Shown here one piece after another: positions 8,354 through 17,197 of a stretch of DNA of 64,000 nucleotides. How positions within the stretch are numbered: the stretch's first letter is position 1; each line of letters starts with the position of its first letter. The position numbers and the translations under genes were made by a program. Source of the stretch: Biomaibacter acetigenes. GTDB lineage: Bacteria > Bacillota > Thermosediminibacteria > Thermosediminibacterales > Tepidanaerobacteraceae. The notes below the pieces were generated by a model. It did not search any database. It saw nothing but the letters and a program-made list of their open reading frames with translations, and was not told the origin of the DNA. The DNA lies in contig NZ_CP033169.1 of NCBI RefSeq assembly GCF_003691585.1, positions 2,294,001 to 2,358,000 on the forward strand, written 5' to 3'.

Positions 8354-9286
8354 TTAATTTTTACCTTTCAGTTCTTTGGCCGCTTTTGCTATATCCTCCG
8401 CAGTCAGATGGTATATCTTGAGGAGTTCATCGGGGTTTCCCGACTGGCCGAACTCGTCGGCTATGCCTATCCTCTTTATGGGGGTGGGCTTTTCTTCTGC
8501 CAGCACTTCGGCCACAGCGCTGCCCAGACCTCCAATGATGTTGTGTTCTTCGGCGGTGACTATGGCGCCGCACCCTGCAGCTTTTAGAATCACTTCTTTA
8601 TCAATGGGTTTTATGGTGGATATGTTCACCACCATGGCGTTTATACCTTCTCCGGCCAGGATTTTTGCGGCCTTTAAAGCTTCGCCTACCATGACTCCTG
8701 TAGCGATGATAGCTACATCTTTTCCTTCTTTCAGGATTACTCCTTTCCCTATTTCAAATTTATAATTTTCATCAAAGATGGTTTCTACCGGATGGCGGCC
8801 GAATCTGAGGTATACTGGCCCCTTATGAAGGGCTGCGGCTCTCACGGCCTGTTTTGCTTCTTCGGCATCGGCGGGGTTTATGACTGTCATGTGGGGAATA
8901 GTTCTCATTAGGGCTATGTCTTCTACCGACTGGTGGGTGGCTCCGTCTTCACCCACGGTTATGCCCGCATGGGTGGCGGCTATTTTTACGTTCAACTGCG
9001 GATAGCATATGGAGTTTCTTACCTGTTCAAAGGCTCTGCCGGCGGCAAATATGGCAAATGTGCTGGCAAAGGGTATCTTGCCGCAGGTGGCAAGACCTGC
9101 TGCGGTGCCCATTAGATTCTGTTCGGCTATACCCATGTTGAAAAATCTCTCGGGAAATTTCTTGGCAAATACGCTGGTCTTGGTGGATTTTGAAAGGTCT
9201 GCATCCAGGACCACTATATCCTTTATCTCTTCGCCAAGCTCCGCCAGAGCCTGGCCGTAGGCTTCACGAGTGGCAACTTTCGGCAT
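8354..9286 (-). CDS. Transketolase, C-terminal (pyrimidine-binding) subunit
   Basis: 310 residues covering the Pyr domain and the C-terminal domain of transketolase, in the split form common in Clostridia and archaea. Recognisable segments: FFNMGIAEQNLMGTAAGLA (Pyr domain, with the catalytic-type Glu), THAGITVGEDGATHQSVEDI, and the C-terminal VNISTIKPIDKEVIL. It transfers two-carbon units between sugar phosphates in the non-oxidative pentose phosphate pathway and pairs with the N-terminal subunit encoded 44 nt upstream. DXS-like alternatives are unlikely given the separate thiamine-binding subunit with DGETEEGQVWEA. Confidence 0.92.
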   Translation of the reverse strand: MPKVATREAYGQALAELGEEIKDIVVLDADLSKSTKTSVFAKKFPERFFNMGIAEQNLMGTAAGLATCGKIPFASTFAIFAAGRAFEQVRNSICYPQLNVKIAATHAGITVGEDGATHQSVEDIALMRTIPHMTVINPADAEEAKQAVRAAALHKGPVYLRFGRHPVETIFDENYKFEIGKGVILKEGKDVAIIATGVMVGEALKAAKILAGEGINAMVVNISTIKPIDKEVILKAAGCGAIVTAEEHNIIGGLGSAVAEVLAEEKPTPIKRIGIADEFGQSGNPDELLKIYHLTAEDIAKAAKELKGKN

Positions 9287-9330
9287 TGATATCCCTCCAT
9301 ACTATTTTTTCTTCTATTCATAAGATACAA

Positions 9331-10152
9331 CTAAAGTGCTTTTAATGCTTCTTCAGCTTGCTCTTTAGAAGGTGCTTTTCCGTGCCAGTCCACTATGTTT
9401 TCCATAAAGGGCACGCCTTTGCCCTTTACCGTTTTGGCAACGATTACTGTGGGCTTATCTTTGGTGTTTTTGGCTTCTTCTACGGCCTCAAGTATTTGAT
9501 TAAAGTCATGGCCGTCTATGTCGATTACGTGCCAGCCGAAGGCTTTGAATTTGTCCTGTATTTTCTCCGGTGACATGACCTGGGTGATGGGGCCGTCTAT
9601 CTGCAGGCCGTTGTGGTCTACAAAGGCCGTGAGGTTGTCCAGTTTATAGTGGGCCGATGCCATGGCTGCTTCCCATACCTGGCCTTCTTCTGTTTCTCCA
9701 TCTCCCAGCAGTACATATACTCTGTAGTCCTTTTTGTCCAGCTTCCCTGCCAGGGCCATTCCATTGGCGGCGGATAACCCCTGGCCCAGGGAACCGGTGG
9801 TCATGTCAAGGCCCGGCGTTCCTTTCATGTCGGGATGTCCCTGGAGCATGGCACCGGTCTTTCTGAGTTTCATGAGTTCTTCTTTGGGAAAATATCCTTT
9901 TTCTGCCAGCACCGCATAAAGAGCAGGGGCAGCATGCCCTTTTGATAGTATGAAACGGTCTCTTTCCGACCATGCGGGACGTTTTGGGTCCACTCGGAGC
10001 ACATTAAAATACAGGGCTGTCAGGATATCGGAACACGAGAGGGACCCTCCCGGATGGCCGGAACCCGCTTCGGCAGTCATCTCGACGATGTGCCGCCGGA
10101 TGGTGCGGGCCATGAATGTAAGTTCCTGGAGTTTTTCATTTGTTAAATTCAC
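9331..10152 (-). CDS. Transketolase, N-terminal (thiamine-diphosphate) subunit
   Basis: 273 residues. The GHPGGSLSCSDILTALY and SKGHAAPALYAVLAEKG motifs and the ThDP/Mg motif GDGETEEGQVWEAAMA...NLTAFVDHNGLQIDG are intact. First gene of the two-gene transketolase operon. A GAGGTGAT ribosome site precedes the GTG/ATG start region at 10152. Its upstream region (10153-10354) contains the unexplained 62-nt repeat and two strong hairpins, so a leader RNA is possible. Confidence 0.93.
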   Translation of the reverse strand: MNLTNEKLQELTFMARTIRRHIVEMTAEAGSGHPGGSLSCSDILTALYFNVLRVDPKRPAWSERDRFILSKGHAAPALYAVLAEKGYFPKEELMKLRKTGAMLQGHPDMKGTPGLDMTTGSLGQGLSAANGMALAGKLDKKDYRVYVLLGDGETEEGQVWEAAMASAHYKLDNLTAFVDHNGLQIDGPITQVMSPEKIQDKFKAFGWHVIDIDGHDFNQILEAVEEAKNTKDKPTVIVAKTVKGKGVPFMENIVDWHGKAPSKEQAEEALKAL

Positions 10153-10204
10153 TCAAATCACCTCTTCTAAATTTATACCTATTATTAAAGTATAATATTT
10201 CAAG

Positions 10205-10266
10205 TGTAAAAACTAAGTCTTCTACCAGGAGATGACAAAAAGCACAGTTTAGTGAAGTTGTCGCCG
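10205..10266. repeat. 62-nt structured dispersed repeat, copy A
   Basis: Begins with 19 nt identical to 56705-56723 (TGTAAAAACTAAGTCTTCT), continues with CC-GGAGAT, then a variable hairpin (GACAA / TTGTC here), and ends in GTCGCCG at almost the same spacing as the second copy (62 versus 61 nt). Constant ends and a variable stem suggest a structured RNA or small repetitive element. Strand unknown: it could be the leader of the transketolase operon on the minus strand. Confidence 0.55.
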
Positions 10267-10290
10267 CTCTTGAGTTTAGAACAAGCAGAG

Positions 10291-10350
10291 GAAAGGCGGG
10301 ACACGGATGCCCGCTGGCCGGCACCTGAAGCAGGATACCGAATTGCCGGC
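10291..10350. other. Two consecutive GC-rich hairpins beside repeat copy A
   Basis: GGCGGG / CCCGCT around 10295-10315 and GCCGGC / GCCGGC (10317-10322 with 10345-10350, enclosing an inner CCTG / CAGG stem). Together with repeat copy A the whole 150-nt gap is structured. On the plus strand it runs into CCGG followed by TTTTTATTTTT at 10360-10372, inside the end of the YitT gene. Confidence 0.4.
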
Positions 10351-10354
10351 GAAC

Positions 10355-11233
10355 CTACCGGTTTTTATTTTTCAGGGGAACCTTTCCCGACTCATTGCCA
10401 AAGCTGAATCCTTCCCCTAGCACTTCATGTACATCATGGACTATCACGAAAGCTCTGGGGTCCAGTTCATGGACTATGTTTTTCAGGCGTGTGAGTTCCA
10501 GACGCGTCACCACACACATAAGTACATTCTTTTCTTCGCCGGTATATGCACCTTTAGCTCCCAGAAAGGTTACTCCCCGCTCCATTTCATTTAATATTTT
10601 CCGGGAAATATTTTCTGCCTCATCGGAAATTATGTATACGGCCTTGGAATAATTTACACCTTCCTGAATAAGGTCTATTACCTTGCTGCTAACATAGAGG
10701 GCTATCCACGAATACATGGCAAGCTCCCAGTTAAAAGCCACACCATCAAGGCCTATTACAAAAAAATCTACAAAAAGGATACCCTGGCCTATGCTTACGG
10801 TGGGAATGAAGTAATTAATAAGCATGGCTGCCAGATCTGAACCTCCGGTGGAACCCCGGGCCCGGAAAACTATGCCCAACCCTGCACCCAGTATCAAACC
10901 TCCGTATACTGTGGAAAGGAGCAGGTCATGGGTAAGCACCGGGAAATTTTTTGTGGCCTCCGTAAATACCGAGAACAGCAGCGCCCCTGCCAGGGTCTTG
11001 AGCCCAAAACCCTTCCCTAAAAAAATTACCCCTGCCACAAAAAGCGGGATATTCATGGCCAGCATGGTCCATCCTACCGGCAAGCCAAAAAGGTAATGGA
11101 GTACTGTGGCAAGACCGCTCACACCCCCTGCTGCTACCTTGTTGGGCACCAGGAACATGGTGAGGCCAAGAGAACCTATAAATGAACCTATGACTATTTG
11201 CAGGTATTCCAGTAAAAAGGTTTTTATTTTCAT
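10355..11233 (-). CDS. YitT family membrane protein (DUF161 + DUF2179)
   Basis: 292 residues. Five or six N-terminal membrane helices (LQIVIGSFIGSLGLTMFLVP, WTMLAMNIPLFVAGVIFLG, and GLILGAGLGIVFRARGSTGGSDL) form the DUF161 part. The C-terminal cytoplasmic 80 residues (YSKAVYIISDEAENISRKILNEMERGVTFL...LKNIVHELDPRAFVIV) are the DUF2179 domain. The duplicated domain order is the standard YitT length. Family function is unknown, sometimes annotated as a putative transporter. Single gene, 142 nt from the WecG-type gene. Confidence 0.85.
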   Translation of the reverse strand: MKIKTFLLEYLQIVIGSFIGSLGLTMFLVPNKVAAGGVSGLATVLHYLFGLPVGWTMLAMNIPLFVAGVIFLGKGFGLKTLAGALLFSVFTEATKNFPVLTHDLLLSTVYGGLILGAGLGIVFRARGSTGGSDLAAMLINYFIPTVSIGQGILFVDFFVIGLDGVAFNWELAMYSWIALYVSSKVIDLIQEGVNYSKAVYIISDEAENISRKILNEMERGVTFLGAKGAYTGEEKNVLMCVVTRLELTRLKNIVHELDPRAFVIVHDVHEVLGEGFSFGNESGKVPLKNKNR

Positions 11234-11374
11234 ATTCCCACCACAGTTGTAAATTATGATCAGGGCTTACCGTTTAATTCCTGACAAAAATACCTTCCAT
11301 GGCCATACTCATCTTGTCCATTTTACCATATTGTATTATTTCCGGCAGAAAAATACAAGCAATAATTGATCTTA

Positions 11375-12127
11375 TTACAACTTGTTTTGCCTCAACCTGT
11401 CCAGTATAACATCTATAATAAAAAGGGGGAGCACACTCATCCGTTTAATCCTCGTGGGCTGAGTGACGAGCCTGTAGAGCCATTCCAGCCCGGCTTTTTG
11501 CATAAAAACCGGTGCCCGATGAACCCTTCCGGCAAGTACATCCAGGCTGCCTCCTACTCCCATAGCTATACTGCAGTGGAGTTTGTTGCGATTTTTTATC
11601 ATAAAAATTTCCTGTTTTGGAGCTCCCATGGCCACCAGAAGGATATGGGCGCCCGATTTATTTATCATGTCTATTATCTGCCCTTCCCCATTTTCATCGA
11701 AATAACCATGGTGGGTGCCTGCTATTTTGATTCCGGGGAATTTTACCTTTATACTACCGGCAGCTTCTTCCGCCACCCCAGGTTTCCCTCCCAGCAAAAA
11801 CACGGATAAATTCCGCCGGGCCGCCATGTCCAGCATTTGTGTCATAAGGTCAAAGCCCGCAGTTCTGCCGTAGAGAGATTTTCCGATGATCCTGGCGGCC
11901 AGCACCACTCCTATGCCATCGGGAAAGCAGAGGTCAGCACCGTTTACGGCTTCTTTGAGCTTCTCATTTTTCCTTGCAGCCATTATGATTTCCGCATTGG
12001 GAGTCACTATCACTCCCGGGCCACCGGTTTCTAGAAACCTTTCTATTTTTTGAAGCGCTCTATCATAATCAACTCTATCCAGAAGTATTCCCATAATTTT
12101 TATTTTTTGTGTGGAGGGGGATGTCAT
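11375..12127 (-). CDS. WecG/TagA/CpsF-family glycosyltransferase
   Basis: 250 residues. Family motifs are clear: VIVTPNAEIIMAARKN (about residue 40), ADLCFPDGIGVVLAARI with the conserved catalytic-type Asp, SVFLLGGKPGVAEEAA and VAMGAPKQEIFM. The family transfers N-acetylmannosamine to GlcNAc-PP-undecaprenol at the membrane, the first committed step of teichoic-acid-type or enterobacterial-common-antigen-type polymers. Its start overlaps the stop of the upstream GT4 gene by 4 nt, so the two are translationally coupled in a cell-surface polymer operon. Confidence 0.88.
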   Translation of the reverse strand: MTSPSTQKIKIMGILLDRVDYDRALQKIERFLETGGPGVIVTPNAEIIMAARKNEKLKEAVNGADLCFPDGIGVVLAARIIGKSLYGRTAGFDLMTQMLDMAARRNLSVFLLGGKPGVAEEAAGSIKVKFPGIKIAGTHHGYFDENGEGQIIDMINKSGAHILLVAMGAPKQEIFMIKNRNKLHCSIAMGVGGSLDVLAGRVHRAPVFMQKAGLEWLYRLVTQPTRIKRMSVLPLFIIDVILDRLRQNKL

Positions 12128-13227
12128 CTGCTACCCTCCTTTTGGAGGATTTTATCATAGATTTCCATGGTCTTTTCCGCCATATATCGGGCTGAAAATT
12201 TGTCAAAGACGGTGTTTTTGGCCGCCTGACCCAGAGAAAATGCCATTTGCTTTGATGATAAAATCTTTATAATAGCTTCGGCCAGAGCCCTGTCATCTCC
12301 CGGCGGCACCAACAGGCCGTTGACTCCGCTTTTCACCACTTCTGGAATCCCCCCAACTTCGGTGGCCACCACCGGTTTACCCAGAGCCATGGCTTCCAGC
12401 AGCGAGAGCCCCAGACCTTCACTGATGGAAGGCAGAAGAAATACATCAAAATCAGCAGTCAAGCCCTCTACCCGGTCCTGATAGCCGAGGAAAACCACAT
12501 GTTCGGATATTTCCAGCTCCCGGCACAGGTCCTCCAGGGCTTGCCTAAGCGGTCCATCCCCCACTATAACCATCAAAGCACCGGGGAACTTTTTTAACAC
12601 TACGGGCATGGCTTTCAGAGCGTATTCATAGCCTTTTTCCGGTACAAGTCTTGCAACTATGCCGATAATTGGGCTTCTGCCCGCCAGGCCGAATTCCCTT
12701 TTTAGCCGGGGTTCAACGTTATTAAATCTCGAAAGGTCTATACCATTGTATATGATTTTTATCATGTCCGCCGGAACACCGGTCTCCATCAGGCTTATTT
12801 TCACAGCCCGGGAAATGGCAATAATGCTGTCTGTAAAAAATCTAGAGAGAGTTCCTGTGATAACCCTTTGAATAAAACCATTTTTGCCCTGTCCCAGGCC
12901 GTGGCATGTGATCACCACCCTGCACCCGGAGAGTTTACCGGCAATGCGGCCGGAAAAGCTTGCATGACTATGGACGATGTCGATTTTTTCCCGGGATATG
13001 ATTCCCATGAGTTCCTTAATATGCTCAAATTTCAGGGAATTTTCTCCCCCGGAAAGCGCAAAAACTCTTATGCCCGTTCGCCCAAGCTGCCTTTCCAGTT
13101 CTCCTCCCGTCGGGCATGCCACCAAAACCTCAAAGCGGTCGTAATCCCAGCCTGAAAGGAGATTAAACAGGTAGCGCCCGGCACCGCCCATATTTGCATC
13201 GGTAAGGACATGAAGAACTTTTTTCAT
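12124..13227 (-). CDS. Glycosyltransferase family 4
   Basis: 367 residues, ATG with GGAGACATG context. The N-terminal domain starts KKVLHVLTDANMGGAGRYLFN, the common GT4 loop. The C-terminal donor domain has GIVARLVPEKGYEYALKAM and the E-x7-E region FLLPSISEGLGLSLLEAMALGKPVV. Probable role: adding a sugar in the same surface-polymer pathway as the coupled WecG/TagA gene. A 37-codon remnant of another GT4 start lies immediately upstream. Confidence 0.88.
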   Translation of the reverse strand: MKKVLHVLTDANMGGAGRYLFNLLSGWDYDRFEVLVACPTGGELERQLGRTGIRVFALSGGENSLKFEHIKELMGIISREKIDIVHSHASFSGRIAGKLSGCRVVITCHGLGQGKNGFIQRVITGTLSRFFTDSIIAISRAVKISLMETGVPADMIKIIYNGIDLSRFNNVEPRLKREFGLAGRSPIIGIVARLVPEKGYEYALKAMPVVLKKFPGALMVIVGDGPLRQALEDLCRELEISEHVVFLGYQDRVEGLTADFDVFLLPSISEGLGLSLLEAMALGKPVVATEVGGIPEVVKSGVNGLLVPPGDDRALAEAIIKILSSKQMAFSLGQAAKNTVFDKFSARYMAEKTMEIYDKILQKEGSR

Positions 13228-13238
13228 GTCATGTCTCC

Positions 13239-13352
13239 TTATTCACAGCTTTTTCTTCTTCCAGAGAAGATATGCGCGAGTGTTATGGCATGAGTTTCAG
13301 CCCCTCCGGCATCCAGAGCCATCAATGCCAACAATACCGTAAGCCGCTCCAT
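13239..13352 (-). pseudogene. N-terminal remnant of a GT4 glycosyltransferase
   Basis: A 37-codon reading frame, ATG at 13352 to TAA at 13239, encodes MERLTVLLALMALDAGGAET, then HAITLAHIFSGRRKSCE and stop. The MALDAGGAETH-x-x-x-LA block is the typical first helix-loop of GT4 enzymes. The rest of the gene is absent; after the stop only 11 nt separate it from the next complete GT4 gene. I infer a deletion that removed the body of a duplicated or neighbouring transferase. Confidence 0.6.
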
Positions 13353-13419
13353 CAAAAAAGCCTCTCTCTCGAGGAAATTTGCTAAAAAAAGTATATCATC
13401 ATAATGGATGAAAGTAAAG

Positions 13420-13872
13420 TTATTTGATAATCGTATAATTGCCTCTCACCATCAATACCACATTGGTCTGAGCGGCAAGACCACGGCCATCTTCCCTGGG
13501 AATCAGAAGAAGATGATTTTGGGGGGCTTTTTCACCTTTTTTGAGATCTTTTCCTGTCGTCAAATCCGATATGCCGCCGCTGATGCTGTCAACTACGGCT
13601 GCCTGCCCGCTTCTCAAGATGATTTCGGTGCCCTTGTCGCCAATGATCCTTTCCCCCTTTTCAAGATAGACCACCTCCAGGCTGCCGGAATTGCCGGTTT
13701 TTGAATCCACATACTGCTTTATGTTCATTAAAATCTTGTCCACATAGCTTTTCGTGACTATTGGATCGCTTTCGGATCCCGGCTCACCGATATCTGCCCT
13801 GACTGCCAGAGCAAAAATAGAAAACACCCCCAGGGCTATCACAAGCATTAAAAACCTGCCAAATCTACCCAT
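13420..13872 (-). CDS. Hypothetical exported or membrane-anchored protein, 150 aa
   Basis: ATG with CAGGAGGTGCAAGA upstream. Residues 7-24 (FLMLVIALGVFSIFALAV) form a single hydrophobic segment, either a signal peptide or an anchor, followed by an acidic linker and a soluble domain (SYVDKILMNIKQYVDSKTG, LEVVYLEKGERIIGDKGTEIILRSGQA). The second half looks like a small beta domain ending in VMVRGNYTIIK. I do not recognise the family. It is separate from the surface-polymer genes by a 190-nt gap containing the GT4 remnant. Confidence 0.6.
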   Translation of the reverse strand: MGRFGRFLMLVIALGVFSIFALAVRADIGEPGSESDPIVTKSYVDKILMNIKQYVDSKTGNSGSLEVVYLEKGERIIGDKGTEIILRSGQAAVVDSISGGISDLTTGKDLKKGEKAPQNHLLLIPREDGRGLAAQTNVVLMVRGNYTIIK

Positions 13873-14063
13873 TCTTGCACCTCCTGAATCAATGTCAAAT
13901 ATATTATTCGACAGCAGCCGGCAAATTTCCTGTCAAAAAGAAAATCTAGTCAAACAAAGAAATATCTGGTATACTTATTAATAATCAATATCGATTCAGA
14001 TCTTGGTTGGTCGATATGTTTCATTACATGATTACCCTGTATATGATTCATATTAAAGAGATC

Positions 14064-14076
14064 GGAGATGAGAGGT
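14064..14076 (+). repeat. 13-nt dispersed repeat, copy 2
   Basis: Second exact copy of GAGATGAGAGGTC, 74 nt before the H-NOX chemoreceptor start. Confidence 0.35.
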
Positions 14077-14149
14077 CGGAATAGAAGAAATTTGCAAACC
14101 GCAAATTCCAATTTATGGTATTTTTAATTTAAGAATGGAGGACATTTAG

Positions 14150-15958
14150 ATGAAGGCAACGGTGGTCCATACGTGGGTTAAGACATTGGAAGAGCTATAT
14201 GACAAAAATGTTATTCAAAAGCATGTAGGTTCCGCAGGAATCGAGTCCGAAGAGCTTTTTTCTCCCCTTTCCGACATTCCAGATGAAAAGGTCCACCACA
14301 TGATAAAATCCATCAGCAATGAAGTTGGGGAACCCTCTGGAACCATATGGAGAAAAATCGGCCGAAAAAATGTGGCTACCTTTTCCCGGTGGTTCCCGTC
14401 ATTTTTTGAGAACAGAAAGCTCAGGAGCTTTTTGTTGATGATGGACAAGGTCCATCAGGTCCTGACAAAGATGATACCCGGAGCGAGGCCTCCACGGCTG
14501 CTCATAATTCATGAAACCCCCTTTGAAGTTATCATGAGGTACGAATCCCATCGTAAAATGTATGATTACTTCCTGGGCCTTCTGGAAGGAAGCCGGGAAT
14601 TTTTCAAGGAAGAAATGGATATTGTAAAGATGGATGAAGGTTCGGCTGACGGCAGGCACTACATGACCGTGAGGCTGAAGTTTAGTTCTCCATCTTATGC
14701 GAAAAAGAACTTCATGCCAAATATTCTTCTTTCCTTTGGATTTCTGCGCTCTATTGCTGCAAAGCTTGCCGTGGCAACTCTGCTTACGAATGGAATCCTG
14801 GCATTCTTTTTAACAGGCAATAAACCCTTTGCCGCCATCTTGCTGGTAGTTGCTGCATCTTTTATGGCATATATTTTCGCGGCTTTATTACTCTCTCCTT
14901 TTAAATATATAAAGAAAGAAATCCAATCAATTTCAGACCTGCAATTTCAGGATAGGACCGAAATAAAGACCCGGGATGTATTCGAAGAACTGATGAAAGA
15001 AATCAATAAGGCCAGAAAAAACCTGCAGGATGACCTTCTGTTCTTGAAGGGCGGCACCGATGATCTCGTTAATTTCACTGGATATTTCACCCAGGTAGCC
15101 GACAAGATGAAGAGCATATCCGATGAAATCTCCCAGGTGGTAGCAGAAGTGGCTCAGAGTGCCGTGCAGCAGGCTGAAGAAACCGAAAGTGCTGTCAACA
15201 CGCTGGATTCCAATATCAACGGTCTGAATTTCATTTCTCAAAAGGAAGAAGAGGGCAAAAACCTCCTGGCGGAATCCACCGAACATGCCCTCATGGTCTC
15301 CGATGAAGTTTCTCGTGCAATACAGGGCATTGAAGATACCCTCAAGGATTTTGAATATATTAAACAGCAATCCGAGGAACTGGCTCAAAGCGCAGGGGAA
15401 ATCATGGAAATCGTCAACACCGTGGAAAGAATCGCAGACCAGACCAACCTTCTTTCTTTAAACGCAGCCATAGAGGCGGCCCGGGCCGGAGAATCGGGGC
15501 GCGGGTTCGCGGTGGTGGCCAATGAGGTGAGAACGCTGGCCGATGAGTCCAAACTTGCAGTTAAAAAAATAAGCAAGAACCTCCAGGATTTTTCCGGAAA
15601 GGTCACGGTCCTTTCAGATCACTTCGTAAAGCAGTTTGAAAAACTTAAAAGCAGCAGCGAATCGCTGAATAAAGCCGGTAAAAGTACCGCTCTCAGCAGC
15701 CAGAGGACGGGAGAAGTCACCACGGCAGTTGTGACTCTCATAGAGCAGCTCAATTCTGAGACGGTAAAAATAAAAAATGTAGTGGACAACCTTCACTCTT
15801 TGGCAGCCATTGCCGAAGAAAACTCCGCCTCTTCCGAAGAAATGAGCGCCAGCATCACCGATTATTCCGGCCGGATAAAGGAGCTAACCGGATATATTGC
15901 CGGGCTGAAAGACCTTTCAGAAAAGTTCAGAAATCAGTTGAAAAAATATGCAATTTAA
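14150..15958 (+). CDS. H-NOX methyl-accepting chemotaxis protein (O2/NO heme sensor)
   Basis: 602 residues, ATG with GGAGG 8 nt upstream. Residues 1-185 form an H-NOX (HNOB) heme domain. His102 ([11 protein letters not shown]) is the proximal heme ligand, Tyr131-Ser133-Arg135 (YESHR) is the propionate-binding YxSxR motif, and Pro115 is present. Trp9, Asn74 and Tyr140 are all in place; these form the distal network that lets the Caldanaerobacter Tar4 H-NOX bind O2. Two membrane helices follow at about 205-235 and 243-265, then a HAMP-like linker and a cytoplasmic MCP signalling domain with the hairpin tip (about residues 425-470: [35 protein letters not shown]). The heme domain is therefore cytoplasmic. 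No cheA/cheW nearby. Its end overlaps the convergent ROK gene by 4 nt. Confidence 0.95.
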   Translation: MKATVVHTWVKTLEELYDKNVIQKHVGSAGIESEELFSPLSDIPDEKVHHMIKSISNEVGEPSGTIWRKIGRKNVATFSRWFPSFFENRKLRSFLLMMDKVHQVLTKMIPGARPPRLLIIHETPFEVIMRYESHRKMYDYFLGLLEGSREFFKEEMDIVKMDEGSADGRHYMTVRLKFSSPSYAKKNFMPNILLSFGFLRSIAAKLAVATLLTNGILAFFLTGNKPFAAILLVVAASFMAYIFAALLLSPFKYIKKEIQSISDLQFQDRTEIKTRDVFEELMKEINKARKNLQDDLLFLKGGTDDLVNFTGYFTQVADKMKSISDEISQVVAEVAQSAVQQAEETESAVNTLDSNINGLNFISQKEEEGKNLLAESTEHALMVSDEVSRAIQGIEDTLKDFEYIKQQSEELAQSAGEIMEIVNTVERIADQTNLLSLNAAIEAARAGESGRGFAVVANEVRTLADESKLAVKKISKNLQDFSGKVTVLSDHFVKQFEKLKSSSESLNKAGKSTALSSQRTGEVTTAVVTLIEQLNSETVKIKNVVDNLHSLAAIAEENSASSEEMSASITDYSGRIKELTGYIAGLKDLSEKFRNQLKKYAI

Positions 15959-16908
15959 CAAATACTCCATGCCACTGCGGCGGCACCTATGACTCCCACA
16001 TCTTTACTCAGTGCGGCCTTCACCACTTCTAAACCTTCAATGCTGGCGCCAAGGGCCCTTTCCCGCATGACCTGCATCATGCGGTCATAAAACATATTCC
16101 ACTCATGGGTGAGTCCTCCTCCTATGGCTATTCGCTTGGGGTTGTAAGCATTCACCACATTGGCAAGGCCCACGCCCAGGTAAAATCCCTCTTTCTCTAT
16201 CAGTTCGAGCGCAAATTTGTCGCCTTTTTTTGCTGCAGCAAATACATGCTCGGCTTTTATGTTTTCTTCTCCGGCCAGTTCTTTTATTTTGGTGGCTTCT
16301 CCGGCGGCTATTTTCTCCCTGGCAAAACGGGCAAGGGCTGTGCCCGATGCATAGGCCTCCCAACAGCCTTGATTGCCGCATCCACAGCGGGGACCGTCGA
16401 AGTTTATTGTCATATGGCCTATTTCCGCCGCATTGCCATCTTGTCCCTTGAAGAGCCTGCCATTTAAGACCACACCGCCGCCGATGCCGGTGCTTATGGT
16501 TATATAGACAAAGTTGTCAATGCCCTTCCCTGCGCCGTAAAGATTTTCACCCAGGGCTGCGGCATTGGCATCATTTTCTAGCACCATCGGTAAATTTATT
16601 TCGCTTTTTAATATCTGCAAAAGAGGTATGTCTATCCATCCAGGTAAATTAGGTGTATTTTTTACGATTCCTTTTTTTGTATCAAGAGGGCCCGGCATGC
16701 CTATACCCAGTGCTGCTACCTGGTTCTGCTCTATTTGCCCCTGTTTTAATACCTCAAAAAAACTTTGTTTTATCCTGCCGATAACAGCTTTAGGACCTTC
16801 ACTGGCGAGGGTCGGGAATGTTGCCCTTCCGGGCATTTTACCCTCTTCGTCCATCAGGCAAGCGGCAATCTTGGTCCCTCCCACATCTATTCCTACAACA
16901 TATCGCAA
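15955..16908 (-). CDS. ROK-family sugar kinase (glucokinase-like)
   Basis: 317 residues. The phosphate-binding loop [18 protein letters not shown] is at the N-terminus, the catalytic Asp sits in [12 protein letters not shown], and the zinc-binding ROK signature is [21 protein letters not shown] (CxCGxxGCxE form). Likely phosphorylates glucose or a related hexose with ATP in the cytoplasm. Length is standard for bacterial ROK glucokinase. It is convergent with the chemoreceptor gene, with a 4-nt overlap at the ends. Confidence 0.9.
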   Translation of the reverse strand: MRYVVGIDVGGTKIAACLMDEEGKMPGRATFPTLASEGPKAVIGRIKQSFFEVLKQGQIEQNQVAALGIGMPGPLDTKKGIVKNTPNLPGWIDIPLLQILKSEINLPMVLENDANAAALGENLYGAGKGIDNFVYITISTGIGGGVVLNGRLFKGQDGNAAEIGHMTINFDGPRCGCGNQGCWEAYASGTALARFAREKIAAGEATKIKELAGEENIKAEHVFAAAKKGDKFALELIEKEGFYLGVGLANVVNAYNPKRIAIGGGLTHEWNMFYDRMMQVMRERALGASIEGLEVVKAALSKDVGVIGAAAVAWSIC

Positions 16909-17153
16909 AATAACCTTTCCCCCTCCCGGTAAAAATTCTTATAAGTAGATTCTCTTTTTTTAACCAAAATCCTTCTTAGGAAAATATTTTTATGACATGA
17001 TGGAATCACATGCCCTCGAGATTTTGGAATTGAAGGCCTGGATCTTTCTAAAGGATTAGATGTTACTAATTTTCAACAAAATTTTCCTTGAAAACTCTAA
17101 AATAGAAAATTTATTTTACCGCTGTTTTTACAAAATTTTCTCAAGAGACAGGC

Positions 17154-17159
17154 TATAAT
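17154..17159 (+). promoter_or_regulatory. Probable -10 box of the M6 protease gene
   Basis: TATAAT at 17154-17159, 38 nt before the ATG with an AT-rich stretch before it; no good -35 at 17 nt is seen. A GGGGGG ribosome site follows at 17185-17191. The rest of the 289-nt gap from 16909 shows nothing recognisable. Confidence 0.5.
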
Positions 17160-17197
17160 AATGTTGTTAAATCCAAATTAAAATTGGGGGGTATTTT

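Noticed and set aside
10200-10350. Cobalamin-type riboswitch or RNase P RNA in the 10.2 kb gap
   Set aside because: Scattered similarity (GAGGAAA, GCCAGGA-like strings) but no conserved core in order and no fitting gene downstream on the plus strand.
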